Positions 34,332 through 41,980 of a stretch of 64,000 bases of DNA are shown one piece after another (the stretch's first letter is position 1; every line of letters begins with the position of its first letter). Where the stretch lies: the NCBI GenBank assembly GCA_029262235.1, contig JAJCZU010000004.1, positions 1-64,000 of the forward strand, in the 5' to 3' direction. The position numbers were made by a program, and so were the translations under genes. Below the pieces are notes generated by a model, which searched no databases, was not told the origin of the DNA, and saw nothing but the letters and a program-made list of their open reading frames with translations. This DNA comes from Candidatus Eiseniibacteriota bacterium (lineage in GTDB: Bacteria; Orphanbacterota; Orphanbacteria; Orphanbacterales; Orphanbacteraceae).

Positions 34332-35128
34332 GTGGGAATATTTGAAAAGGCCTATCGGCGTATCGGGCCTCGCATCGGACCCATGTGGAAAGCGCGTATT
34401 CGCAGGCAGTGCGAGCTGTTTCTCGACACGGGGAAAATCACATCGTTCGCTCAGTTCGGGGAAGACGCCTTCCTCCTGGGATACTTCGAGAAGAAAGCAT
34501 TTGCGGCGGGAGCGCGATCCTCCCCGCTCGGTCGACCCAGCATCCCCACCGGCTACTATGTGGACATCGGCGCGTACTCTCCCAAACACTTCTCCAACTC
34601 GTACCTGTCTACAAACGTGGATGGCGCGGAATCTGTGTGGACGCGACGCCGGGTTCGATCCGGGCGTTCGAGAAAGTAAGACCGCGTGACGTGAATGTGG
34701 AAAGCGCCGTATCCGGCACCAGAGGTTCTATCGACTTCTACTGGTGGGCGATTCCGGGGAACGTGAATACGGCGTCCGAAGAACACGCCCGCGTCTGGAC
34801 GCGGAAGCTCGGGCGTGCGCCGCAGATCACGCGGGTTCCGGCCGTCACTCTCGAAGAACTTCTTGCGACGCACCTGCCCGAAGGGCAGCACATCGACTTT
34901 CTGTCGGTCGATGTCGAAGGGCATGACATGGACGTGATCAGTTCGAACGACTGGACGAAGTATCGACCCGAGCTGGTGATGATCGAAAGCGAGGTAACTG
35001 CGGACGAAAGCCTGATCGCAATGACGGTCACTCAATACATGATGAAGGTGGGGTATTCGCTCCACGCCTGGCTGCCGCCGAACCTGATCTTCCGCGATCG
35101 CGCGCAAACAGACCACACAGAATCCTGA
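34332..35128 (+). pseudogene. FkbM-family methyltransferase with a frameshift
   Basis: GTG start at 34332 after AAAGGAG, then 115 residues in frame 1 (FAQFGEDAFLLGYFEKK ... GYYVDIGAYSPKHFSNSYL). Homology continues in another frame from TAC AAA CGT at 34610 (YKRGWRGICVDATPGS ... DFLSVDVEGHDMDVI ... PELVMIES), which is the typical FkbM middle and end. Restoring one base between 34605 and 34609 joins them into one protein of about 265 residues. It would O-methylate a sugar of the exported glycan. Either the gene is broken or the read is wrong. Confidence 0.8.
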
Positions 35129-35210
35129 TCTCCCCTTTCCCTCTTCTCCGTCCGCCGTTCCCTCCTCCCACGACCCCCACACGGCGGATTCCGAGCCCGA
35201 GCCGCGAGGA

Positions 35211-35285
35211 GTATGTTCCCGGGAGCCCGCTCGGCCTCCGTACTTGGCCATTTGGCCAGGACGAGCGGGCCTCCGGGAATCATAC
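35211..35285. repeat. Palindromic element family P1, copy 3 (inverted)
   Basis: 75-base palindrome, stem GTATG/CATAC outside and CCCGCTCG/CGAGCGGG inside. In reverse complement its core matches copies 1 and 2 (TCCTGGCCAAATGGCC then AAGTACGGAGGCC). It lies between convergent genes (FkbM remnant and PCD). Confidence 0.85.
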
Positions 35286-35335
35286 GGACTCGCGGTCCGA
35301 GATCCGGATTCCGATTCCGACTCTTATTCCTGTTC

Positions 35336-35644
35336 CTACTCTGAATCTTCGAAGAGAAGCGTGCTCGCGATTACGTCGTCGATCTTTCGCGCGGTCGCGA
35401 AATCGTTCTGCGTGATCCCCTTTTCGGTGCGGGATGCGCAGTAGACGGTCACTTCGTTATCGCGGATCTCGAGATCGGGATGATGGTCCCATCTTTCGAT
35501 GAGGTCGGCGAAGATGCAGACGAAGTCGATCCCCTGTCGAAACGTGTCGAAGGCGATGGTGCGTTTGATGGAGTGACCGGCGCTTTTCCAGTCGGGAAGG
35601 CTTTCGAGTTTCTGTCGGATGGCTTGTTCGCCGAGCAGGGTCAC
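35336..35644 (-). CDS. phhB: Pterin-4a-carbinolamine dehydratase
   Basis: 102 residues. IKRTIAFDTFRQGIDFVCIFADLIERWDHHPDLEIRDNEVTVYCASRTEKGITQNDF is the diagnostic core: E-x-x-x-HHP-D with His pair that catalyse dehydration of the carbinolamine. Start is GTG at 35644 after GGAGAG, giving the usual size; the frame upstream is not family sequence. It recycles tetrahydropterin or acts in moco/folate-related chemistry. No aromatic hydroxylase is adjacent. Confidence 0.9.
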   Translation of the reverse strand: MTLLGEQAIRQKLESLPDWKSAGHSIKRTIAFDTFRQGIDFVCIFADLIERWDHHPDLEIRDNEVTVYCASRTEKGITQNDFATARKIDDVIASTLLFEDSE

Positions 35645-35731
35645 GAGTGATCTCTCCTTCTCGCGGATTGAGGCGTTCCAGCAGGACAACGCGAGAGTAT
35701 AGGGAGGGCACCCGGCGTGTGCAAGCACGGT

Positions 35732-36064
35732 TCAGTCGTTTTTCTGAGGAGAACTTTCGGGCTCGCCGAGCGAGCGAAGGAGATCGAACGTGTAGAGTCC
35801 GGTGTCGTGGCGATCGCTCCAGTGGAAGCGAAGCGCGTAGCGGCCGACCGGTTCGATGCGGACGGGTTTCACGGTCTCGAGAACGGAGAGCGGGTCGAGA
35901 ATCTGCTCGCCGGTCCATTCGTGAATGCACGAAGCGCACGGGCAGGCGCGACGGAGTGAGGCGGTGTTGTAATGCATCACGACGCCGTCATCCCATTCGA
36001 CGCGCAGGTCGTATTCGCCGGCCTTTTCGAGCTTGCGGATCGTGTGTTTCGCGTCGGCGGTCAA
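35732..36064 (-). CDS. DUF971 protein
   Basis: 110 residues. DLRVEWDDGVVMHYNTASLRRACPCASCIHEWTG and VGRYALRFHWSDRHDTGLYTFDLLRSL are typical, with the CPCASC cysteines. The family matches the N-terminal domain of gamma-butyrobetaine hydroxylase and often sits beside Mrp. TTG start overlapping the mrp stop as TTGA, so it is coupled to it; a role in iron-sulphur or metal handling is plausible but not shown. Confidence 0.9.
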   Translation of the reverse strand: MTADAKHTIRKLEKAGEYDLRVEWDDGVVMHYNTASLRRACPCASCIHEWTGEQILDPLSVLETVKPVRIEPVGRYALRFHWSDRHDTGLYTFDLLRSLGEPESSPQKND

Positions 36065-37149
36065 TTGTCGTCCCAGTCGAGATGGAGTGCGGCGGCTCCG
36101 CGGCTCTGAATCGCGAGTTCGGCGAGCTGGGCCGAGACTTTTTCCGCGATCGTGGCGATTGCCCGGGCGGCGGGCGATTCCGGATTCCGCCGCACGATCG
36201 GCATCCCGTCGTCTCCTCCGCGCGCGACTTCGGGATCGATGGGCACTTCGCCGAGAAACGGGATCGAAAGCTCATCGGCCGTCCGTCTTCCTCCGCCGTG
36301 CCCGAAGATTTCCGTTCGGTTCCCCGAACCGGGGTCGATAAAGTAGCTCATGTTCTCGACGACGCCGAGTACGGGCACCTTCACCTGCTGGAACATGCGC
36401 AGCCCCTTGCGCGCGTCGATCAGACTCACTTCCTGCGGCGTTGTCACGATCACGGATCCGGAAAGCGGGGCGAGCTGCGTCAGCGTGAGCTGGGCGTCAC
36501 CGGTCCCTGGCGGAAGATCGATCACGAGGTAGTCGAGGTCGCCCCACGCCACGTTCGCGAGAAACTGCTGAATCAGGCCGTGCACCATCGGGCCGCGCCA
36601 GATGACGGGGGTATCGTCGCCGGCGAGAAACGCCATCGACATGAGCCGGATGCCTTGCGCGTCGATCGGGATCAGCGTCTTTTCGTCGGCCATCGTGGGA
36701 CGTCCGGACGCGCCGAGCATGAGGCCCATGCTCGGGCCGTATACGTCGGCGTCCATGAGGCCGACAGAAGCGCCGGCCCTGGCCAGGGAAAGCGCGAGGT
36801 TGGCGGAGATGGTCGATTTGCCGACGCCCCCTTTGCCAGAGGCGACCGCAATGATGTTCTTGACGCCGGGCAGGAGCGATTTCTCACTCTGGCGAGGATG
36901 CGCCGGAATCTCGACCTGTTCCTGAAAATGAGTTCTGTTTACCCCGATTTCTCTTAACTTCCGCTCTACGGCCTCCTTGACCGACTGATGGCTCGCCGGA
37001 AACGGTGTCGGCCATTGAAAGCGGATCAATACGTCGTCATTCTTGACGCGCAGATCGTCGATGATTTCCCCGGCCTCGAGAGTGAGATCGGTGCCGGGGT
37101 AGCGCAGCTCGCGGAGAGCCGCGCGCAGGTTGTTCTGGTCCAGGTTCAT
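36061..37149 (-). CDS. mrp: Mrp/ApbC P-loop ATPase (iron-sulphur carrier), Cys motif absent
   Basis: 362 residues. An N-terminal MIP18-like domain (about 1-85) precedes the deviant Walker A SGKGGVGKST, LMDADVYGPSMGLMLG, WRGPMVHGLIQQFL, VIDLPPGTGDAQLTL and PQEVSLIDARKGLRMF. Where most Mrp proteins carry C-x-x-C after ENMSYF, this one reads DPGSGNRTEIFG, so cluster binding is altered. It probably still hydrolyses ATP. Start at 37149 after AGAGGAAC; the upstream frame has no ribosome site. It overlaps DUF971 by 4 bases. Confidence 0.92.
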   Translation of the reverse strand: MNLDQNNLRAALRELRYPGTDLTLEAGEIIDDLRVKNDDVLIRFQWPTPFPASHQSVKEAVERKLREIGVNRTHFQEQVEIPAHPRQSEKSLLPGVKNIIAVASGKGGVGKSTISANLALSLARAGASVGLMDADVYGPSMGLMLGASGRPTMADEKTLIPIDAQGIRLMSMAFLAGDDTPVIWRGPMVHGLIQQFLANVAWGDLDYLVIDLPPGTGDAQLTLTQLAPLSGSVIVTTPQEVSLIDARKGLRMFQQVKVPVLGVVENMSYFIDPGSGNRTEIFGHGGGRRTADELSIPFLGEVPIDPEVARGGDDGMPIVRRNPESPAARAIATIAEKVSAQLAELAIQSRGAAALHLDWDDN

Positions 37150-37254
37150 TTCGTTCCTCTTCAGCCTCTGCAAGTTACGGTGAATGCATACGATAATCGA
37201 TTCCGCCCGAGATTCCCAGTAGACACATGCGGGCGAAAGGCCGATATTCAGCGT

Positions 37255-37635
37255 ATGGAACGAATTCGATGGGCCACGATTTTTGCGGACGGCACGCCGG
37301 TGGAACTGGCGTACCGCTTCCCAGGCGCGCACAGGAGAACCGGAACCGCCTACGACATGGCGCTTTACCTCGGGAGTGAGCTGGAAGAGGCCGAGTACGA
37401 AGAGTGGCGCCGCCGTCTGGCCGAGCGGGTCGCGGTGGTAACGGGAAAAATGGATGTGGGGCTCTTCATATTGAATGGCACTTCGTCGAATCTCGCACAC
37501 GGGGTCGTCACGCAGGGAAAACTCCTCTATGCCCGCGACGAGTCGGTTCTGAAGGAGTTCGAGGCCGACGTTCGGACGGCGTTTCTGCGCACGGTCTACG
37601 AGTCAAGCGTCGCCTCCTGGCGCCCGATCACCTAA
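37255..37635 (+). CDS. Degenerate MntA-like nucleotidyltransferase
   Basis: 126 residues. The later part, KMDVGLFILNGTSSNLAHGVVTQGKLLYARDESVLKEFEADVRTAFLRTVYE, matches MntA-family antitoxin-type nucleotidyltransferases that act on HEPN toxins. The expected GS...DxD active-site motif is replaced by FPGAHRRTGTAYDMALYL, with Gly-Ser lost and the acidic pair reduced. No HEPN gene is adjacent; 313 bases of non-coding DNA follow. It may be a decayed antitoxin or a catalytically inactive regulator. Confidence 0.6.
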   Translation: MERIRWATIFADGTPVELAYRFPGAHRRTGTAYDMALYLGSELEEAEYEEWRRRLAERVAVVTGKMDVGLFILNGTSSNLAHGVVTQGKLLYARDESVLKEFEADVRTAFLRTVYESSVASWRPIT

Positions 37636-37813
37636 TCTTACCCGCTCTAACAACTTATGGCCGTTGAAAAACTGTCCACATCGACCATGGACACTTATCC
37701 ACCGCGCCCTCGAGCCCGATTGAGACCCCCTGAGACGGCCTGAGACGGCCGAACAACCCCGCCCCGTCGGTTTGACAGCCCCCTGCGCCATATTGACTGT
37801 TCGACTCCCGATT

Positions 37814-37843
37814 TGACGACCACCGCTAAATGCGCGTATACTA
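37814..37843 (+). promoter_or_regulatory. Sigma-70-type promoter
   Basis: TTGACG and TATACT are separated by 18 bases, about 106 bases upstream of the small secreted gene. It is the clearest promoter in the 313-base gap 37636-37949, which also contains CTGAGACGGC repeats and TGTCCA/TGGACA pairs but no gene. Confidence 0.6.
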
Positions 37844-37949
37844 TTGAGTAATAGAACCCGTCCCCTCGGGTTCCGGCTGAACGAAGCACGGCGTCCCACC
37901 CACCAGGCCGCCGCGCAGCCAGGACTCCCCGCTCGAAAGGAGAATCAGT

Positions 37950-38228
37950 ATGTTGCGTTGGCGCACGAAACTCGGGATCGTGGCCCTCATGCTTGCATTT
38001 CTGCTCGTCACACCGGCGGCTTTTGCCTGGGAAGAGGTCCCTCCAGGACCTGACCCCGGTATGGAAAACTCCGGCGCGCCGGGCGGAGGCGATACGGATC
38101 CTGATGACTTTCCCATCATCTTGAACAATCAGACCAGCGTCCGGGAAGAAGTCACCGCTCCTCCGATCAGCAACAGTTTGAAACTGCTGAGGCTGACGAT
38201 CTATCTGTCGCGCTTTCTGTCCATCTGA
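37950..38228 (+). CDS. Small secreted protein of unknown function
   Basis: 92 residues. MLRWRTKLGIVALMLAFLLVTPAAFA is a clear signal peptide (AFA-WEE cleavage). The mature 66 residues are acidic and Pro/Gly-rich (WEEVPPGPDPGMENSGAPGGG) with a short hydrophobic end (LLRLTIYLSRFLSI). No family recognised. AAAGGAGAAT precedes the start. It lies 48 bases before the large TPR/sigma-54 regulator and is probably in the same transcript. Confidence 0.7.
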   Translation: MLRWRTKLGIVALMLAFLLVTPAAFAWEEVPPGPDPGMENSGAPGGGDTDPDDFPIILNNQTSVREEVTAPPISNSLKLLRLTIYLSRFLSI

Positions 38229-38276
38229 CGGGCGATGACCGGTAGTTAAGGGAAGCAGTCGATCCAGGGAGAGAGA

Positions 38277-41200
38277 ATGACCTACCGAAACCAACCAAGG
38301 TTGGGTCGTAAACTAAAGGAAATCAGCGAGGTTCTGGGTGTCCCCGACCGGACGGCGACTTCTGTCGGCGATCTCGGTTCGCTCTATCTCGGGACGGACC
38401 ATTACCTCGATGCGATCCGTGAATTCGAAGCAGTGCTGCAGAACGAAACCGCGACGACTGCGACGGCCGCGCAGGCTGCGATTCGCGAGAAACTCGCCTG
38501 GTGTCATTACTACACGGGTCATTTCGATCAAGCGGAAGCGACGATGCGTGCGCTGGATGCCTCGGTCGAAAGCCGGCCCGGGCTTCTGCTGCTGCTGGCC
38601 CGGATCGACCTCGAACGTGGCGAGTCGCAGCTGAGCCGCAAAAAAGCCGAAAGATCACTCGCCCTCTCCCGGGAACTGGGGGACGAGGAATGGCTCGGTC
38701 AGACGCATTCACTGCTCGGCGTGATCGCTCACCGAAGCGGGCAGACCGAAGCCGCGCGCGGACATTTTGAAGAAGCACTCCTTTCGTACCGCATTGCGGG
38801 CGACCCCGACGGGGAAGCGCGCTCATTCATTCATCTCGGCACGCTCGCGAAATCGGAATGCCGGTGGGACGAAGCGCTCCGCTATCTGCAGCGGGCCCGC
38901 GCGCGCGCCGACGAAGAAGGCTTCTACTATTTATTCGGATCGGCCTCGCTTAATCTGGGCAACCTTCGCTATCGCCTGGGTGAACTTCCGCAGGCGTTCG
39001 ACGCGACCCGCGAAGCGAAACGCGTCTTCCATGAAATCGGATACCGGCTCGGAGAGGCGCGCGCCCTTCTCGCGGAAGCGCGTGTGCATCTGGACCGCGA
39101 CGATCGCGCCAGTTTCGATCGCTGCGTGAACGAAGGCGAAGCGATCTGCCGCGACGGCGGATTCAAGCGCGAGCTCGCGTTCTGGGAAGTGCTGAAGGGC
39201 GAAGCGGCCCTTCATGTCGGCGACGAAGGAGCAGCGAAGATTCACCTGCAGGAGGGGCTGCAACTTGCGCGCGCGATCTCGCCGAACGGCGACCTTGCCG
39301 TGCGCGCCACACTCCATCTTGCGGGGCTGTGCCTCCGCAGCCGCGACGCAGCCAGCTGCCGCGCCCTTCTCGACTCGATCGCCGACGCGCAGCATGAAGT
39401 CGGCGACCCGGCGCAGGAAGGCTGGATGCATCGTCTGCACGCCGAAGCGTCGCGCCACGAAGAACGGTACGAAGAAGCGAGCGACTACGCGCAGCGCGCC
39501 ATCACCTGTTTCGAACGCATCGGATACCGCCAGGAACTCGCCGAGGCGCTGACCGTCTCCGGGCGCGTGGCCGCATCCGATTCACTCGGTGACGACACCG
39601 AGCGGGTCCTTTCGCACTATCTGCGCGCGAAGCGAATCTGGGACGACCTGGCCTCGCACCGTAACGCGGCGGGCGTATCGCTCGAAATCGCGCGCTTCTG
39701 GCTCGGGAAAGAGGACCTCGACGAAGCCCTGTCGTACGTCCAGAAAGCGCACGCCCTGTTTGCGCGCGCGCAGGACGACGCGGGGCTCTTCACATGCACG
39801 GAACTGCTGCGTCACGTGGAAAGCCGCTTCGCGGACTCGATGTCGGAGGCGCCCGACCCGGCGTTTGCGTCACGCAACGCCACGCGCGGCGACCTCTCCG
39901 AGGGACTCGCGTATCTGCTCGGCGACGCGCTGCGGCGCTCCCGCTCGGCACGCGGCTGGATTGCGTCGGGAACGAACCTGGCCGATCTGAACGTACTCGC
40001 GCATCAGGGACTGCCCGGCGACGAAGCCGAAGCGGCCATCGCGCAACTGCTCGCGGACGACCCGACGTTTCTGGACAGCGACCGCCCGCTCTTCCTGAGC
40101 GGCCTCGACGCGCGCAATCAACTGGCACGCGATCGCAGCGTCGTCGCTCTCCCGTTTGCGATTCACGACGGCGCGCGCGGACTTCTTTACGTCGACCGCC
40201 CGTCCCGGAGCGGATGCGAGAGCTACCGGTTCCGCGACCTGCAGATTCTGTCGTCGGCGACGCACGCGATCGCGAAACGGATCGCGGAGCATCAGAAGAG
40301 TGAATTGCTTCGCGAAAACTTCTACCTGAAAGAGAAGCTCGAGAATCGCTATCCGTTTGCCAATATCGTGACCGAACATCCGAAGATGATCGAGACGCTT
40401 TCGATCGCGTCGCGCATCGCCGACTATCCGATCACGGCGATGCTGGACGGCGAAACCGGTACGGGCAAACAGCTGCTCGCGCGCGCCATTCACGATTCGA
40501 GCGACCGCGCGAAAGAGCCGTTCGTTACGCTCAACTGCGCTTCGCTTCCCGAGCAGATTCTGGAGTCGGAACTGTTCGGCTATGTGAAGGGCGCTTTCAC
40601 GGGCGCTCTGGAAGATCGTAAGGGTCTTTTCGAAGAGGCGAACGGCGGCACGATCTTCCTCGACGAAATCGGAAAGGCGGGCGGCCATGTCCAGCGCGCG
40701 CTGCTGCACGTGCTCGACCAGGGAATCATTCGCCCGGTCGGTTCGAATACGCATCGCGAAGTCGATGTGCGCGTGATCTGCGCCACGTCGAACACGCAGC
40801 TTCTGAAGGACATCGAGGACGGCCTCTTCCTGAAGGATCTCTACTATCGTGTGAACGATATCTGTCTCAGCCTGCCGCCGCTCCGTGAGCGCGCGTCGGA
40901 CATTCCGCTTCTCGCCGACACGTTTCTCGAAGCGTTCCGCCAGAAGATCGGGCGCGAAGAGATGCGTTTCGACGCGGCCGTGTACGCGGCGCTCGAGGCG
41001 TACGACTGGCCCGGCAACGTGCGTGAGCTCGAGAAAGCCGTGCAGCGCGCGACGCTTCTGACTCCGACGCCGATCATTACGGTCGAATCCCTGCCCGCCG
41101 AAGTGCGTGCCGGCGCCGCGGACGCAGCGTCGGCCGGGACCTCGTCGGGGCGGAACGGGAACGCGCAACCGCTGAAGGACGAAGTCGAAGAACTCGAACG

Positions 41201-41318
41201 CCGTCGTGTCGCCGAAGCGCTCCTCGAAACGAACGGCAACCGAAGCGCCGCCGCGCGTCTGCTCGGTCTGTCGATTCGGGGATTACGCAACAAGATCCAG
41301 CGTTACGAGCTGGGTTAG
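38277..41318 (+). CDS. TPR-sensor sigma-54-dependent transcriptional activator
   Basis: 1013 residues. TPR-like helical repeats fill about 30-500, and a GAF-like domain about 545-665. The AAA+ domain (about 693-925) has Walker A GETGTGKQL (near 725), the sigma-54 loop GAFTGA (near 771), Walker B GGTIFLDEI, sensor RVICATSN and the arginine finger region LKDLYYRVND. A Fis-type HTH is at 975-1011 (NRSAAARLLGLSIRGLRNKIQRY). There is no phosphoreceiver, so TPR/GAF regions sense protein or ligand signals. Start ATG after GGGAGAGAG. A sigma-54-like promoter lies 224 bases downstream. Confidence 0.92.
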   Translation: MTYRNQPRLGRKLKEISEVLGVPDRTATSVGDLGSLYLGTDHYLDAIREFEAVLQNETATTATAAQAAIREKLAWCHYYTGHFDQAEATMRALDASVESRPGLLLLLARIDLERGESQLSRKKAERSLALSRELGDEEWLGQTHSLLGVIAHRSGQTEAARGHFEEALLSYRIAGDPDGEARSFIHLGTLAKSECRWDEALRYLQRARARADEEGFYYLFGSASLNLGNLRYRLGELPQAFDATREAKRVFHEIGYRLGEARALLAEARVHLDRDDRASFDRCVNEGEAICRDGGFKRELAFWEVLKGEAALHVGDEGAAKIHLQEGLQLARAISPNGDLAVRATLHLAGLCLRSRDAASCRALLDSIADAQHEVGDPAQEGWMHRLHAEASRHEERYEEASDYAQRAITCFERIGYRQELAEALTVSGRVAASDSLGDDTERVLSHYLRAKRIWDDLASHRNAAGVSLEIARFWLGKEDLDEALSYVQKAHALFARAQDDAGLFTCTELLRHVESRFADSMSEAPDPAFASRNATRGDLSEGLAYLLGDALRRSRSARGWIASGTNLADLNVLAHQGLPGDEAEAAIAQLLADDPTFLDSDRPLFLSGLDARNQLARDRSVVALPFAIHDGARGLLYVDRPSRSGCESYRFRDLQILSSATHAIAKRIAEHQKSELLRENFYLKEKLENRYPFANIVTEHPKMIETLSIASRIADYPITAMLDGETGTGKQLLARAIHDSSDRAKEPFVTLNCASLPEQILESELFGYVKGAFTGALEDRKGLFEEANGGTIFLDEIGKAGGHVQRALLHVLDQGIIRPVGSNTHREVDVRVICATSNTQLLKDIEDGLFLKDLYYRVNDICLSLPPLRERASDIPLLADTFLEAFRQKIGREEMRFDAAVYAALEAYDWPGNVRELEKAVQRATLLTPTPIITVESLPAEVRAGAADAASAGTSSGRNGNAQPLKDEVEELERRRVAEALLETNGNRSAAARLLGLSIRGLRNKIQRYELG

Positions 41319-41331
41319 CCCCGGCACCTGC

Positions 41332-41354
41332 TGCACACCCTGCGTAATCGTGCA
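41332..41354 (+). promoter_or_regulatory. Possible enhancer-type inverted repeat
   Basis: TGCAC-N13-GTGCA lies 188 bases upstream of the sigma-54-like promoter, a normal distance for binding of an activator such as the gene just upstream. Tentative, as no footprint-like array is seen. Confidence 0.25.
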
Positions 41355-41541
41355 CGAAGTTCCTCCTCGCATAACCTCATGATTAAAATGCCTTTGCGCT
41401 GAATTCTGCCGGATTTCGAGTACCTGGTTCCCGGTGGAATCCCGCTCGTTTCCTCGTCCTGACCCCGCCCGCTTCATGCCCGAACACCGTAACTCGCTGT
41501 AAACCAAGACCTTTCCAATCTTTTTGCACATTTCGATAAGA

Positions 41542-41557
41542 TGGCACGTCCCTTGAT
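41542..41557 (+). promoter_or_regulatory. Sigma-54-like promoter
   Basis: TGGCACGTCCCTTGAT matches the -24/-12 consensus TGGCACG-N4-TTGCW at all positions but one; the invariant-looking C of the -12 GC is A. The spacing GG-N10-GA is correct. Transcription would start near 41568. The nearest regulator is a sigma-54 activator ending at 41318. Confidence 0.5.
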
Positions 41558-41567
41558 ATGTACAGGG

Positions 41568-41899
41568 GTGAATCGTTCGGAAATTAGGGGCCGGACGGTT
41601 CAATCGGCCTCAGCCACCTCCTGCCCTCCTCAATTCGTAGGTGGTGGCCCGAGGGTTTTGATTCCTGGTGGGTTGAACCCGCGGGCCGATCGATGTGCGG
41701 GTCTCGTTATGGAGACCGGGTGTACTTTATTCAGGCGATCGTTTCGGCGATTGTGGCGAGAGTCACTTCCGTGTCGTGGTCGAAAAGGGGAGCTAGGGCG
41801 CGGGACAGCTTGAATAAGGGTTGGGGTGCAAAACACCGGTAGCCGTGAGGCCCGCCGCATTCTGGAACGGGGTAGTCGCTTGACGGCTACCCCGTTTTT
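41568..41899 (+). ncRNA. Candidate structured leader or small RNA with terminator/antiterminator pairing
   Basis: About 330 bases without a convincing gene. Stems seen: GCCACCT/AGGTGGT (41613-41619 with 41639-41645), GGTCTC/GAGACC (41700-41705 with 41712-41717), GGTG/CACC (41825-41828 with 41834-41837). At the end, CGGGGTAG/CTACCCCG (41868-41875 with 41887-41894) and five T form a terminator. GGTAGCCGT (41838-41846) pairs perfectly with ACGGCTACC (41883-41891), which shares CTACC with the terminator, so the two folds exclude each other. This is the architecture of an attenuator. It precedes the GT-C/TPR gene by 80 bases. Confidence 0.6.
41868..41899 (+). terminator. Intrinsic terminator of the structured leader
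   Basis: Perfect 8-bp stem CGGGGTAG/CTACCCCG with an 11-base loop followed by TTTTT. It lies 82 bases upstream of the glycosyltransferase start, so readthrough would be needed to express that gene from the upstream promoter. Confidence 0.85.
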
Positions 41900-41980
41900 G
41901 CCGTTGTGGAAGGCAGCCCCGGCGGGGATGCGCCCCCAATCTTCCGTGCGCCGCTCCGCCCGTTCGTTTACTCTGCGTGC

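Noticed and set aside
37670-37702. DnaA-box-like sequences TGTCCACA and TTATCCACC
   Set aside because: Only two imperfect boxes, no AT-rich unwinding element, and no dnaA or dnaN nearby. The location 10 kb from parAB is suggestive but not enough for an origin call.
41541-41813. 90-codon open frame MARPLICTG...
   Set aside because: It begins inside the promoter element, has no ribosome site, and runs through the hairpins of the structured leader.
41568-41899. Known riboswitch classes (cyclic-di-GMP, TPP, cobalamin, SAM, glycine, fluoride)
   Set aside because: Key consensus segments of these classes, for example GACGCAAAGCC or CUGAGA...ACCUGA, were looked for by eye and not found.
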